A stretch of 64,000 nucleotides of DNA from Bacillota bacterium (GCA_026627345.1 JAPNUP010000051.1:1-64000), one strand, 5' to 3'. Numbered from the stretch's first letter, positions 43,484 through 53,393 are shown. Notes: generated from the letters alone by a model not told the origin. A program made the numbers and translations.

Positions 43484-43718
43484 TCTCGCCGCCCTTTCCC
43501 CCATGTGCATTGTGGCCACAGGCACCTGCCGTAGCAAGCAAGCCGATGGAGCGATAGTAATCCGTCACAAGCGTCGCAATCTCGGACGCCGTCTCGCGAA
43601 CCACGTATTTGCGACCGGAAACGAGCGTAATAACGGTATCCGGTGTGGATTCGACCAATTCGATCAACGGTGCGTTTACGACAAATGCGATCCCACTCAT
43701 TCGCGTAAGAGCAATCAC
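43473..43718 (-). CDS. flbD: FlbD family flagellar protein
   Basis: 81 residues, small soluble protein opening with IALTRMSGIAFVVNAPLIE and VITLVSGRKYVVRET, the FlbD family pattern (SwrD in B. subtilis, which raises motor torque). GTG at 43718 follows GGGAGG. A His/Gly-rich tail (GACGHNAHGGKGG) after residue ~65 is longer than in most relatives. It lies between flgE and fliL as usual. Confidence 0.88.
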   Translation of the reverse strand: MIALTRMSGIAFVVNAPLIELVESTPDTVITLVSGRKYVVRETASEIATLVTDYYRSIGLLATAGACGHNAHGGKGGESDV

Positions 43719-43821
43719 CTGTATCCTCCCTCTCGCAGTCACCGGCGCGCGCGTGGTGCAGTAAACAATAGACTGCGTTGTTTGCCGCACCGGGTACGCT
43801 TGCCGCGCCTATCGATCAGAT

Positions 43822-44778
43822 CTAGGCTTGCTGTTCGAGCGTTAGAACGGTAGACAGAATATTGTTATCTGTGTTGATCACCTTGGAGTTGGCATCAAAC
43901 GCCTGTTGTGCGACGATCATATTCGTGAATTCGTCCGTCAGGTTGACGTTCGAAGCTTCCAAGGCGCCGACGCGAAAGGTCGCGAACCCGTTGCTACCCG
44001 CCTGACCCATAGAAGCGCCTGCATTCGCTGCCGCTGCGGAGGCGCCGAACTGCCCTGAGTCTGGCGTCTGCTGAAACTGATTGTTACCAATCTTCGACAG
44101 ACCGCTCGGGTTGAAGAACTTTGCGAGTGGCACCACCCACGTCTCCACCGTTTGATTGGTCGTCGGATCAGTGACGGTAATAGTGCCGTTGGCGTTAAAC
44201 GTAAAATTCCCTGGAACCGGCTGACCGCCTGTGGAAGGAACAACCCCTACGTTGACTGCGCCGAGATCCTGGACGTTCGTTGGTGCTGACCCTGACCCTT
44301 GCAAATAGCCGAGTAGCTTCGAGCCATCTGGCGTAACAATATCACCGCTTGCGTCTACACTAAAGTCACCGGCGCGCGTGAAGTACACCGGATTCGCGCC
44401 GACTGTGGTCACCGTAGGCGCGGTGTCCGCCGCAGTCGGTGTGTTTGTCGTCGCGGAAGGACTGACCATGAAATAGCCATCTCCGTCGAGGGCCACATCC
44501 GTGTTGACGCCGGTTTCCTGATCGGCGCCTTGGGTAAACGGTGTATAGATCGACGCCACATTCACGCCAAGGCCGACCTGTTGCGGGTTGGTGCCGCCAA
44601 GTCCGGCATTCGACGGCTGCGAGGCGCCCGCAATCGTTTGACTCAAAATGTCGCTGAATTCTGTGCGGCTGGCTTTATACCCAGTCGTATCGACATTGGC
44701 GATGTTGTTGCCGACTACGTCCAATTCTGTCTGGAAAGCATTCATACCGGAGATCGCCGAGTACATGGAACGCAACAT
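43822..44778 (-). CDS. flgE: Flagellar hook protein FlgE (FlgG-type)
   Basis: 318 residues. The N-terminal rod/hook signature is MLRSMYSAISGMNAFQTELD then NNIANVDTTGYKAS, and the C-terminal one is NVNLTDEFTNMIVAQQAFDA. By its place after flgD this is the hook protein, although the sequence also resembles FlgG and such genes are often mislabelled so. The middle domain is rich in Thr, Ala, Gly and Asn and lacks Cys. AGGAGAAAT precedes the start. Confidence 0.92.
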   Translation of the reverse strand: MLRSMYSAISGMNAFQTELDVVGNNIANVDTTGYKASRTEFSDILSQTIAGASQPSNAGLGGTNPQQVGLGVNVASIYTPFTQGADQETGVNTDVALDGDGYFMVSPSATTNTPTAADTAPTVTTVGANPVYFTRAGDFSVDASGDIVTPDGSKLLGYLQGSGSAPTNVQDLGAVNVGVVPSTGGQPVPGNFTFNANGTITVTDPTTNQTVETWVVPLAKFFNPSGLSKIGNNQFQQTPDSGQFGASAAAANAGASMGQAGSNGFATFRVGALEASNVNLTDEFTNMIVAQQAFDANSKVINTDNNILSTVLTLEQQA

Positions 44779-44870
44779 AAGTTGATTTCTCCTCCCTATT
44801 GTCGGTGCGCTTCTATCAGTCCGCGCACCTGCACGGCTTCCGCTTTGCGGTCCAGCCGGTTATCTGACCT

Positions 44871-45299
44871 CTACTGTTTGGAGGTCGCCTTGACCCAAAT
44901 GGCACTGTCAATATTCGTAAACACTTGACTGTGATCAGTCGCCATGGACAGTGCCGTGACAACCGTGCGGTTCGGCACATTGACAACAAACCCGACATCG
45001 TCAACGACGACCAACGAGTCGCGCGCACCTTTTTGCGCCAGCTGATCGACTGCCGTCTTGAGCGATTGCACCAGATGCGGCGATTGTGCGATACCGCGTA
45101 GACGCAGGCGCTCACTCGCATGTCCAGAGAACACGACGTCCGCTGGGGCCATCTTTTTTTGCAGAATCTGCGAAAAGGAGGAGCTTCCAATCGCTTTTGC
45201 AGATGACCTCGTCGCAGGGTTATCGAGCGGCTGGTGTTCGACAGTACGCGAGCTTGGAAGTGCCGACCGTAAAACCTCCGAGTATGGAATCACCGTCAT
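44871..45299 (-). CDS. Flagellar operon protein (TIGR02530 family)
   Basis: 142 residues. A variable Ser-rich N-terminus is followed by the family core FSGHASERLRLRGIAQS, LVVVDDVGFVVNVPNRTVVT and VFTNIDSAIWVK. The family is found only in flagellar operons between flgD and flgE of Bacilli and Clostridia. Its function is not known to me. It begins 12 bases after flgD. Confidence 0.88.
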   Translation of the reverse strand: MTVIPYSEVLRSALPSSRTVEHQPLDNPATRSSAKAIGSSSFSQILQKKMAPADVVFSGHASERLRLRGIAQSPHLVQSLKTAVDQLAQKGARDSLVVVDDVGFVVNVPNRTVVTALSMATDHSQVFTNIDSAIWVKATSKQ

Positions 45300-45311
45300 T
45301 CCCTCCGCTCA

Positions 45312-45776
45312 TCACTTGCTGACCGACTGTACATCAGCTACTGGGTACTCCGTTCCATTGACTGTGATCATCACGCCATTTGCAGTTGACTGCACGGCTG
45401 AAACCGTCCCCGAGGCTTGCGTGCCACTGGCATCTTGTAAGGTCACCGAATTGCCCAGCAAGGAAAATGCGGAAGTCAGTTGCTCTTGCGAAGCCAAGCT
45501 ATTGATGCCGCTGACCACTTGACCTTCTTGTGTAGAGACATTCGTCATCTGCTCGAGTGATGAAAACTGTGCGAGTTGCGCGACAAACTGTGTATTGTCT
45601 TGCGGTTGCAGCGGATCTTGATATTGCAACTGAGTTGCCAAAAGTTGTAAAAAAGCATTCTCCCCGAGCGAACCACCAGGCACAAACGATGTGGTCGAAC
45701 TTGTGCTCGCCGCGGCGGTTGTAGTACTGGGTATCGCGTTCGCGGGCGCCCCTGTCATCCCTGACACGTTCATCAT
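45312..45776 (-). CDS. flgD: Flagellar hook cap protein FlgD
   Basis: 154 residues, a short FlgD. The N-terminal part has FLQLLATQLQYQDPLQPQDNTQFVAQLAQFSSLEQ (landmarks LATQLQYQDPLQPQDN and FVAQLAQFSSLEQ), the core of the family. The C-terminal half is small with GTVSAVQSTANGVMITVNG and lacks the full tudor/FN3-like domain of E. coli FlgD, as in Bacillus. It caps the growing hook and depends on FliK for length control. Confidence 0.93.
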   Translation of the reverse strand: MMNVSGMTGAPANAIPSTTTAAASTSSTTSFVPGGSLGENAFLQLLATQLQYQDPLQPQDNTQFVAQLAQFSSLEQMTNVSTQEGQVVSGINSLASQEQLTSAFSLLGNSVTLQDASGTQASGTVSAVQSTANGVMITVNGTEYPVADVQSVSK

Positions 45777-45790
45777 GTTCCCCCCTTACA

Positions 45791-47569
45791 CTAGGCTTGT
45801 GCGTAAAACGTGCCGGTCTCGCGCTGCTCCATCCACAGCACTTGCGATGGAGAACGCTCAGCTGTACTCGCTACGTCAGACTGTGACAATGTTTGTAGAG
45901 GCGGTATATAAGCGCGTTGCTCGGACACCCCTTGCTCCTGCCCTTGGCCCTGTCCTTGCGTAAAGACATCGATTTGCACATCCGCATATCCGTTTTTGGT
46001 CAGCCGATCTCGAAGTTGTGACAGATCAGCTTGAATGGCCGAACTGGTTTGCGGCAAGGTCGATAGCAAACTGACATGTAAATGACCAGATGTACCAGCA
46101 GAGAGCGTCACATGGACAGTCCCGAGATGCTCTGGAACGAGGGTGATGCTGACCACCGACGGTCCGTTTGACTTTGCGTACTTAGCCCGCAGCGCTGTCC
46201 ACTGCGCTACAGTAGGCATGAATTGATCCATGGGAACGGTCAGCTGCTGGTTGGACTCTGCTGCTGTTTTCAAGGAAGTCGCGCCGCCGCCTGTAGTCGC
46301 TACTGTTGACACCCACGCAGCCGTTTGCGCCTGACTACTGTTGGGTTCACGACCAGGCGCAGAAGTTTGACCTGGTACGGGCGCCGGCTCTGCACGGTGC
46401 GAAGAGATTTTGCGCTCCATCCCTCGCGCGACAGGCTGGACGATTGTAGCGGCCACCTGATCGATAGCTCCGGTCGTAACGCCAGTATGGTTACCGACGC
46501 CGATGGCATTTGTTTTGCCAGAACCTCTGAGCCTGCTTACACGCCTGCTAACAGCAAAAGCGTGCGCTGTGTTGGGACGGTCCACTTGCCCGGAGGCAGT
46601 TAGCACCCTACTTAGCCGTTGTCCCGTCTGCGCAGGTACGCCTTTGGCTTCTTTAGGCACGCTAACGCTGACTGCTCGCAGCACCGAAGAAGCGTCACTT
46701 CGACCAGTCGTCGCCTGCACTCGGGTCTCGGTATGAGCCGCCTTTACTATCAGCGGAGTCTGCTTCAAAGGTGTCGCCGCGCTCTTAGCTTCAATCAAGC
46801 GCGCGAAAACATCAGACGAGCCGTTCTGCCCTGTGATCGGTCCCACTTCACTAGAAGCACTCGGACGCAGTTCTGCCTGGGATACGGTGAGCGCACGCGC
46901 TCTGAGCGGTGCACTGCGCAAAGTGGACAGATCTACTGGCTGCTTTTGTGCGTGCCCTTTCGCTAGAGCGGCCGGCAAAGGTGATCTTCGTACACCGCGG
47001 CTTACGCTCAGTGCGGGTCCCATAACAAGCTCGGGCCGAGGTTTGCTCTGAGTCGCGGCTGTATCGACTTTCTTCCCTCTGGCGGCAAGCGTTTGGGCTG
47101 CCACGATCAGCTGGTTTGCCACGGCTGTCGATGGTGGCCGAGCAGGCGGTACAGTGAGGTGCGACTTCGCCATTGGTCCCGGCACTTTCACCGCTTCGGC
47201 AGAGTGTTCAACCGCGGTTTGACTCATCCCAAGGGCTTTGCGGACGGCAAGTGGCGCTACTTCATTGATCCTCGCAGCGATATCTTGGGGCACAGGTGTT
47301 GCTATACTCGCGCCCAACCACAGTGCGCTTGTCGCTGAGGCTTTTTTCTTGTCGTCGTGAGGAGTCACGGCTTGCGCGCTTTTGACGTCGGTTCTCGAAC
47401 CTGCTCTAGCGGGCCGCGTCGGTGTCTGTACTCCGGTGATCTTACCGAGCACGACACCCAGATGCTGCTCGAAATGCGAGTCCTTGCGACTTGCTGTCGC
47501 AGGCCCATGGGTATCCTGTGCCGCACCTTTCGGAGTCACCGGGAGTGCACGAATAGGTAGCATGTTCAA
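45791..47569 (-). CDS. fliK: Flagellar hook-length control protein FliK
   Basis: About 592 residues. A long, low-complexity N-terminal region rich in Ala, Thr, Ser, Pro, Lys and Arg forms the ruler. The C-terminal Flg_hook domain shows SITLVPEHLGTVHVTLS, HLHVSLLS and LRDRLTKNGYADVQID, then a GQGQGQEQG stretch. FliK measures the hook and flips FlhB specificity. TTG at 47569 is chosen because GGAGG is eight bases away; ATG at 47563 (MLPIRALPV) is also reasonable, and an ATG at 47626 follows AAGGA. The 127 bases before it hold two small hairpins and no other gene. Confidence 0.88.
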   Translation of the reverse strand: MNMLPIRALPVTPKGAAQDTHGPATASRKDSHFEQHLGVVLGKITGVQTPTRPARAGSRTDVKSAQAVTPHDDKKKASATSALWLGASIATPVPQDIAARINEVAPLAVRKALGMSQTAVEHSAEAVKVPGPMAKSHLTVPPARPPSTAVANQLIVAAQTLAARGKKVDTAATQSKPRPELVMGPALSVSRGVRRSPLPAALAKGHAQKQPVDLSTLRSAPLRARALTVSQAELRPSASSEVGPITGQNGSSDVFARLIEAKSAATPLKQTPLIVKAAHTETRVQATTGRSDASSVLRAVSVSVPKEAKGVPAQTGQRLSRVLTASGQVDRPNTAHAFAVSRRVSRLRGSGKTNAIGVGNHTGVTTGAIDQVAATIVQPVARGMERKISSHRAEPAPVPGQTSAPGREPNSSQAQTAAWVSTVATTGGGATSLKTAAESNQQLTVPMDQFMPTVAQWTALRAKYAKSNGPSVVSITLVPEHLGTVHVTLSAGTSGHLHVSLLSTLPQTSSAIQADLSQLRDRLTKNGYADVQIDVFTQGQGQGQEQGVSEQRAYIPPLQTLSQSDVASTAERSPSQVLWMEQRETGTFYAQA

Positions 47570-47696
47570 TTCACTCTCCTCCTTTCTCAAATATTTCTCC
47601 TGTGGACGGTGGTGCGAGAGCACCATGTTACCGTCCTTACTGGCGAGTGCGCTGTGCGCTCGCCGCCTCACCTCCTTTTCCTCGCGCATCGCCTCT

Positions 47697-48266
47697 TCAG
47701 GCGCCTGCCTGAAGCAGCTTTGCCGCTTGCGCGGTTGAAAACTCAGACAGAATAGAGGCTTGATCACTTGCGTCCATGGCTTTTAAGGTCATCACCTGTT
47801 GTTCAAATGGCAGCCGCTCGATGATCAGGGCAGCTTGATTTGGTGCCATGTCCATGTACACAGTAGCCGCATTTTGTGCGCTATGATTCGAGGTTTTCAG
47901 TCCCTTGATCTGCCGCTGCGCCTCTTGCAGTTTCTGGGTGGCTTGTGCAACACGCGTTTGCAGCGAAGTGATGTCGGATTGCAGGTTGGCGTTTTGCCGT
48001 CTCAAAGTTGCGAGCATCTGCACATCACGTTGAATGACAGCGTCCAGCGTGGCCACTTGCCGTGGCACAGGAACCGGTACCGGCCCCAGTCCCATGGTAT
48101 GCCTTACAGCAGGATTGCTGAGTGCCCAATTGGATACCGCTCCTGCGATGTTGATGCCTAATATAAATTGAACAATAAGTGCGATGATAATCATGGTAAA
48201 AATGATTGGTAGCACGAGCGTGTAAAAGATCCACGACAGCGGACGAGCAGCAGATCGCTCTTTCAC
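47697..48266 (-). CDS. MotE/YlxF-like flagellar protein
   Basis: 189 residues: an N-terminal membrane segment (IFTMIIIALIVQFILGI), a Pro-rich hinge (GPVPVPVPRQ), a coiled coil (about 75-125), and a C-terminal MgtE-N/FliG-like helical unit (MAPNQAALIIERLPFEQQVM...AKLLQA). This is the YlxF/MotE layout, a periplasmic chaperone-type flagellar factor next to fliJ and fliK. GTG at 48266 overlaps the fliJ stop as GTGA. Confidence 0.85.
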   Translation of the reverse strand: MKERSAARPLSWIFYTLVLPIIFTMIIIALIVQFILGINIAGAVSNWALSNPAVRHTMGLGPVPVPVPRQVATLDAVIQRDVQMLATLRRQNANLQSDITSLQTRVAQATQKLQEAQRQIKGLKTSNHSAQNAATVYMDMAPNQAALIIERLPFEQQVMTLKAMDASDQASILSEFSTAQAAKLLQAGA

Positions 48267-48730
48267 CTCTCCATCACGTCCTTAGAACGAAATTCGCTGG
48301 CGCCAGCGTACCGAGTAACGGCCAACTCATCCAAAGCTCGCTGACTCACTTTCGCAAAAGACAATGCCTGTGCGACTCGCGCATTCTCCTCCATGCGCTC
48401 CCAACGCTTCGCATCTTGAAATGCAGCAAGCGTACGTTTTTGCGCCTCCTGCAGCAGTTCTTGCCATTTCGCGACGACTTGCTCTTGCTGCGTCAGTTGT
48501 ACTTCCACGCGTTGCCGATAATGAGACCAAAGAACTGCCTGCCAGCCGAGCTGCCCGCTTCCACAACTGCCTGTGTCGACTTCATTTTCCAGTGCTTGTA
48601 GTCCGTTTAGACACTCGATTTCTTGCGCTAATTTGCCCGCTACCGCGCTTTGCTCGTTTTCAAATTGGCGAAGAATTTGATCGTGAAGCTTATGCAACCG
48701 CTCCGTACGTTTCATCTGAGCCTGGGTCAT
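48263..48730 (-). CDS. fliJ: Flagellar export protein FliJ
   Basis: 155 residues, almost entirely helical coiled coil rich in Gln, Glu, Ala and Arg, as in FliJ, the central stalk of the export ATPase. Sequence conservation is low, so the call rests on size, coiled-coil pattern and position after fliI. Its ATG overlaps the fliI stop as ATGA. Confidence 0.87.
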   Translation of the reverse strand: MTQAQMKRTERLHKLHDQILRQFENEQSAVAGKLAQEIECLNGLQALENEVDTGSCGSGQLGWQAVLWSHYRQRVEVQLTQQEQVVAKWQELLQEAQKRTLAAFQDAKRWERMEENARVAQALSFAKVSQRALDELAVTRYAGASEFRSKDVMER

Positions 48731-50052
48731 TCTGGTTCACCGACTTTCGTGAGTGACATAAGGGCCTCGCTTGTAGCGAGGAAAGACGAGGTCTCATCCA
48801 CGTTCTGGCACAACCAGTCGGCGAGCGGCTGCTGTGCTTCCAACGCCTCGTCCACCAAATAGTCGCTTCCGCGCTGATACGCACCGATCCGAATCAAGTC
48901 CTCGGCATCGCGTTTCGCAGCCATCCATGCGCGCACCCGGGAGGCGGCTTTACGTTGCTGCTCGGAGACAATGTCATGCATGAGACGGCTCACACTTTGC
49001 AGTGGATCGACGGACGGAAAGTGTCCGCGATTGGCGAGGTCCCGTGACAAGACGATGTGTCCATCGAGAATGCCACGCACGGCGTCCGCGATAGGATCCT
49101 GCATATCATCACCGTCTACCAGCACCGTGTAAATGCCAGTGATCGAACCATGTGCCGCCGTGCCGGCACGTTCCAGCAGTTTGGGCAAAGCAGCAAACAC
49201 CGAAGGGGTATATCCGCGTGCTGTCGGCGGTTCCCCAATCGCAAGACCCTGTTCGCGAAGGGCCATGGCAAACCGCGTCACGGAGTCCATCATCAGCGTC
49301 ACATCTTTACCTGCCTCGCGAAAATACTCCGCGATGGCAGTTGCGACAAAGGCTCCCTTAATACGAGTGAGCGGTGGTTGGTCAGAGGTCGCCACGACCA
49401 CGACAGACCGCGCGATGGCGGACCCCAGATCTTTTTCGATAAACTCCCGCACTTCCCGTCCCCGTTCGCCAATCAGGGCAATGACATTGACATCGGCGTC
49501 CGAATTCCGAGCAATCATGCCCAACAGGGTACTTTTGCCGACACCGCTTCCGGCGAAGAGACCTACCCGCTGCCCGCGACCGAGGGTGAGCAGACCATCA
49601 ATCACGCGGACCCCCGTAGCCATGACAGAACGAATGAGCGGTCGCGAAAGCGGGGGCGGCGGGTCTCGCGAAATGGGCACACGTAAATCAGCAGAGAGTG
49701 GTCCAAGCCCGTCGATCGGCTGCCCCAAGCCGTCCAACACGCGCCCTAGCAACCCCTCCCCGACCGTCACTTGCAAGGACTCTCCTGTAGCCTCAACAAT
49801 ACTGCCTGGTGCCAAACCACCAATATCGCCAAGCGGCATCAGAACAACGAGATCTTGACGAAAGCCCACAACCTCGCACAAAGCACTTTCGCCATCTCCG
49901 TGCAACAGGCAGACATCCCCTATTTTTGTGACCGGCCCACGCGACTCAACGGTCAGGCCAATCACTTTTTCGACGCGGCCATTGACTTTATGTAAGCGCG
50001 TCCGAGCAAGACGGTTATGATAAGCTTGCAGTTTCTCCGGCGAGTGATTCAC
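48727..50052 (-). CDS. fliI: Flagellar export ATPase FliI
   Basis: 441-residue ATPase powering type III flagellar export. Walker A is GLFAGSGVGKSTLLGMI, followed by IGERGREVREFIE, the Walker B region VTLMMDSVTRFAMALRE, and the FliI signature PPTARGYTPSVFAALPKLLER. GTG at 50052 follows AAGGAGTGGG; it overlaps the end of fliH by 38 bases. Confidence 0.96.
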   Translation of the reverse strand: MNHSPEKLQAYHNRLARTRLHKVNGRVEKVIGLTVESRGPVTKIGDVCLLHGDGESALCEVVGFRQDLVVLMPLGDIGGLAPGSIVEATGESLQVTVGEGLLGRVLDGLGQPIDGLGPLSADLRVPISRDPPPPLSRPLIRSVMATGVRVIDGLLTLGRGQRVGLFAGSGVGKSTLLGMIARNSDADVNVIALIGERGREVREFIEKDLGSAIARSVVVVATSDQPPLTRIKGAFVATAIAEYFREAGKDVTLMMDSVTRFAMALREQGLAIGEPPTARGYTPSVFAALPKLLERAGTAAHGSITGIYTVLVDGDDMQDPIADAVRGILDGHIVLSRDLANRGHFPSVDPLQSVSRLMHDIVSEQQRKAASRVRAWMAAKRDAEDLIRIGAYQRGSDYLVDEALEAQQPLADWLCQNVDETSSFLATSEALMSLTKVGEPE

Positions 50053-50824
50053 GCTGTTCCCACTCCTTCGCGACCGCCTGCAACGCCTTTTTGACACCTT
50101 CGAGCCGGACATCGAGGCGTGCATCCACAGTCCCCATCTCCGTCACTACAACTAAATCTCCGGTGCGCAACGCATGATCCGGTACAATGAGACACTCCAC
50201 ACGTTGATAAAACATTTTCTCGATTGCGCTTCGCTGCGACAGCATGTGCGAAAAGTCGCCTGGAGCCACCCGCAACTCGACGCGATGCGCTTTGTCCACC
50301 TCGGTCAGCACTTCACGCGTGAGCGACAGCAGGAATACATCGTCGCGTTCTACCTCTCGCAGGACAAGACGTCGGGCGACAACGAGTCCGAGATCTGCCA
50401 CGAACGATTCTGTTTCAAGAATGCGGGTCCTGCGTTCGCGCTCCGCATCACCAAGTACGGCTTGCGCCTGCACAATCAAACTTTCGTACTTAGAGCGCCC
50501 CTCTTCCAACCCTTGCGCGTACCCTTGTTTGTGTCCCTGTACAAGCGCATGCTCACGCTGTCGTAAAGTCTCATCTAGCGCATCTTGGATCAACTGCTCT
50601 GCGCGCGCGCTAGCCGCCGTCATCAGGTCTTGTGCCTCCTGCGTCAGAGCCGTGAGTCGTGCCTGCTCGGCCTCGATGAGCGCTCTTGTTTGCTCCAATT
50701 CACCATCTGCCTGCGCCAGAGGGTCTAGGGGTATGGCTTGAGGCGCGGTCATCATCTCCATGACGGGCGGTGACACTACACGCGTCTGCAGGACGCCGGA
50801 CATGTCGCGATAGATTTTAGACAA
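50015..50824 (-). CDS. fliH: Flagellar export regulator FliH
   Basis: 269 residues. A long coiled coil (40-130) carries AQGLEEG in the Gly-rich motif region, then a V-ATPase-E-like C-terminal domain (VADLGLVVARRLV, VVTEMGTVDARLDVRLEGV). It restrains and escorts FliI. TTG at 50824 (giving MSKIYRDMSG, like other FliH N-termini) is nine bases from GGGGGGG and overlaps fliG; a GTG further up lies against that site. Confidence 0.88.
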   Translation of the reverse strand: MSKIYRDMSGVLQTRVVSPPVMEMMTAPQAIPLDPLAQADGELEQTRALIEAEQARLTALTQEAQDLMTAASARAEQLIQDALDETLRQREHALVQGHKQGYAQGLEEGRSKYESLIVQAQAVLGDAERERRTRILETESFVADLGLVVARRLVLREVERDDVFLLSLTREVLTEVDKAHRVELRVAPGDFSHMLSQRSAIEKMFYQRVECLIVPDHALRTGDLVVVTEMGTVDARLDVRLEGVKKALQAVAKEWEQRESLAGETASLS

Positions 50825-51827
50825 GAATGTCGTCCCCCCCGCCACGAGAAATCACGATTTCACCCATCTCTTCAAGTCGCCTGATCTGCCCAACAATACG
50901 CTGTTGTGCTTCCTCTACATCACGCAAACGAACAGGCCCGGCAAATTCCATATCTTGCTTGAACGTCTCCACCATACGTGCGGACATATTGCGGTACACC
51001 GCGTCTTGTACCTCTTCGCTCGCGGTCCGTAGCGCCAGCATCAAATCGGCTTGGTCTATCTCGCGGATCACGCGCTGTTGGGCACGGTTGTCGAGAAGTA
51101 CGATATCTTCAAATACGAACATCCGCTTCTTGATTTCTTCCGCCAACTCAGGATCACTGAGCTCAAGACTCTCTAGGATTCCGCGCTCAGTCGTCCGGTC
51201 TGCGCCATTGAGGATCTTAACGATGGCATCCACGCCACCGACATGAAGGGAGTCGAGAGAAGCCGTCGATTGCATCTTGTTTTCCAGCACGCGTTCGACC
51301 GAACTGACGACTTCAGGTGACGTGCCATCCATCACAGCAATCCGCTTGGCCACCTCGGCACGAAGGTTTGGCGCAAGACTCGATAACACGGCAGAGGCTT
51401 GATCCGCCTCCAAGTGAGCCAAGACGAGGGCAATCGTTTGCGGGTGTTCGTTTTGAATAAAGTTCACTATTTGATTCGCACCTGCGCGACGAGCGAACTC
51501 AAACGGGCGCACTTGAAGCGAGGAAGTCAAGCGATCAATCACAGACGAAGCACGGTCTGTGCCGAGTGCCTTTTGCAAGACATCTCGGGCATAATCGATC
51601 CCGCCTTGAGAAATATACTGTTCGGCAATCGCCAGCTCTTGAAACTCCGACAAAATGGCCATCCGCTGCCCGCTGTCCACTCGCCGAACGGAAGCAATGT
51701 CCAATGTCAAGCTTTCAATCTCCGTTTCTTCCAAATGTTTATATATACCTGCCGCTACTTCGGGGCCAAGCGCGATGAGAAGGATCGCAGCTTTCTGGCG
51801 CAGTGACAGTTCATCGACCTTTTTCAC
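50817..51827 (-). CDS. fliG: Flagellar motor switch protein FliG
   Basis: 336 residues in three armadillo-like helical domains. Key parts are LSLRQKAAILLIALGPEVAA at the start, the EHPQTIALVLAHL motif in the middle domain, and the torque helix near the C-terminus (DIVLLDNRAQQRVIREID) with its charged residues, then MSARMVETFKQDMEF. It joins the MS ring (FliF) and FliM. Confidence 0.97.
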   Translation of the reverse strand: MKKVDELSLRQKAAILLIALGPEVAAGIYKHLEETEIESLTLDIASVRRVDSGQRMAILSEFQELAIAEQYISQGGIDYARDVLQKALGTDRASSVIDRLTSSLQVRPFEFARRAGANQIVNFIQNEHPQTIALVLAHLEADQASAVLSSLAPNLRAEVAKRIAVMDGTSPEVVSSVERVLENKMQSTASLDSLHVGGVDAIVKILNGADRTTERGILESLELSDPELAEEIKKRMFVFEDIVLLDNRAQQRVIREIDQADLMLALRTASEEVQDAVYRNMSARMVETFKQDMEFAGPVRLRDVEEAQQRIVGQIRRLEEMGEIVISRGGGDDILV

Positions 51828-51839
51828 AGTGCCCGCCTC

Positions 51840-53393
51840 CTACTCTTCCGTCAGCCATGAGCGAAGTAACGCTGCGAAAGCCTCAGGTCGACGTAACGCC
51901 AGGTCTTTCAGTTGACGTGTGACCGCGGCTTCCGGCGACTCCTCGAAGGAATTCGCCAACGAGGAGGCCTTCGACAGGGAGTCAATCGCTTCACTCGTCA
52001 ACTGCCGGCGGCGTCGTGACCGTCTTACCAGCACCACCGCGCCCCCGGCGCCCAGCAGGAGCGCCGCCACGACAGCTAGACCAATGGGACCTCCCGGAAA
52101 CGATGTGGATCCGTTAGCGTTCACGCCAGTCGTCGTCACAAAGGGTGTGCCGAGCACCGTAACGATCGGTGACTGCGTCGTCGAGCCGCGTTGTCCAATC
52201 GCCGTCAAAACATAGCTTTGCAAAGACTGTTTCAACGCTTTCGTCAGCGTGACCGCGCGCGAGTTGACAAGTACGCTTACCGTGTAACCTTGCACTTGCA
52301 TCGGCTGCCCGGTGACCGTTGTGTTGCGGTAGCTGTTGTCGTAGTTCGTTGTGCTTGAACGGTTGGAGCTCGTCGCTTGACCACTGCCACCTGACGAGCC
52401 GTATGTGACCAAATTCGGATTCTGCGTCGCTTGCCCAGCCACACCGCCTGACGATGTGCCGGCGCCTGCATTTCCGCCTGTCGAAGATGTCGAATTGGCC
52501 TGCGACGAGAGCGGAGGTCCTGCTTGTACGATATGGCTTTGCGTAGCCACCTGATTAAAGCTGACATTAGCGTGTACCAGCACAGATACATTGCCTGGCC
52601 CCACCATGTTGACCAAGCTTGACTGCAACTGGTTTTGCAAAGTCTGTTGAATCTGCGTTTGTAAAGCCAATTCCTGCGCTGCAGGTCCAGACGCACCCGT
52701 CGATTGACCGCCACTTGAACCCGTAGCGGTCGACAGATCGTTGCCATACTGATCGACGACCGTCACGGCGCTAGCGCTGAGTCCCTGTACAGCATGCGCA
52801 ACGAGCTCGGTGATACCCCCTACTTGTTCCGGGGCAAGCGTTGCACCCGGCCCTACGGTGACAAGCACTGAGGCCTTGGCACCGAGATCCTGCGTCGGAT
52901 CGATAAAGGTCTGCTGCTGAGGCATCACGATGTTGACCTGCGCACTCTCAATGCCGTTGATCGATTCAATCGACTGCGCCAAGCGATTCTGCAAGACATT
53001 GAGCACCTGTAGATTCAGTTCCTGATCAGACAAGCCAAACGTATTGCCTTGAAATATTTGCGAATAGTCGATATTGCCAGTAGAAGGAAGACCATCCATC
53101 GCCATATCGACACGCACTTGATCGGCCTGTGAAGCAGGCACGGCAATGTTGTCTCCTTGCAGCTGATAAGGCACTTTCATCTGTTCCAACTTCTGCGTGA
53201 TCTGGCCTGCAGACGTTGCGTCAAGATTAGAAAATACTGTCTCGTAATTAGGGTTTAAGAAGACCGATAATAAGATGATCAACATAACCACAGCTATAAT
53301 GGATATCATCCAGAGATTACGCCGCTGTCGACCTTCGAGCCCCTCGTAATAGGACTTGGCTTTCGTTAACCAAGCAGCAAAATCAAAATTCAT
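51840..53393 (-). CDS. fliF: Flagellar MS-ring protein FliF
   Basis: 517 residues. Two membrane segments flank a large periplasmic part: the first at ~26-46 (MISIIAVVMLIILLSVFL), the second at ~425-447 (GLAVVAALLLGAGGAVVLV). Ring-building motifs YSQIFQGNTFGLSDQE and AQVNIVMPQQQTF are present. A Ser/Thr/Gly/Asn-rich insert (about 290-350) is long. The C-terminal tail (RRPEAFAALLRSWLTEE) binds FliG. Confidence 0.96.
   Translation of the reverse strand: MNFDFAAWLTKAKSYYEGLEGRQRRNLWMISIIAVVMLIILLSVFLNPNYETVFSNLDATSAGQITQKLEQMKVPYQLQGDNIAVPASQADQVRVDMAMDGLPSTGNIDYSQIFQGNTFGLSDQELNLQVLNVLQNRLAQSIESINGIESAQVNIVMPQQQTFIDPTQDLGAKASVLVTVGPGATLAPEQVGGITELVAHAVQGLSASAVTVVDQYGNDLSTATGSSGGQSTGASGPAAQELALQTQIQQTLQNQLQSSLVNMVGPGNVSVLVHANVSFNQVATQSHIVQAGPPLSSQANSTSSTGGNAGAGTSSGGVAGQATQNPNLVTYGSSGGSGQATSSNRSSTTNYDNSYRNTTVTGQPMQVQGYTVSVLVNSRAVTLTKALKQSLQSYVLTAIGQRGSTTQSPIVTVLGTPFVTTTGVNANGSTSFPGGPIGLAVVAALLLGAGGAVVLVRRSRRRRQLTSEAIDSLSKASSLANSFEESPEAAVTRQLKDLALRRPEAFAALLRSWLTEE

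Noticed and set aside
47655-47685. Strong SD-like AAAAGGAGGTGA before fliK as the site of an unlisted gene
   Set aside because: No start codon at proper spacing opens a frame other than the fliK extension; the following bases form small hairpins.
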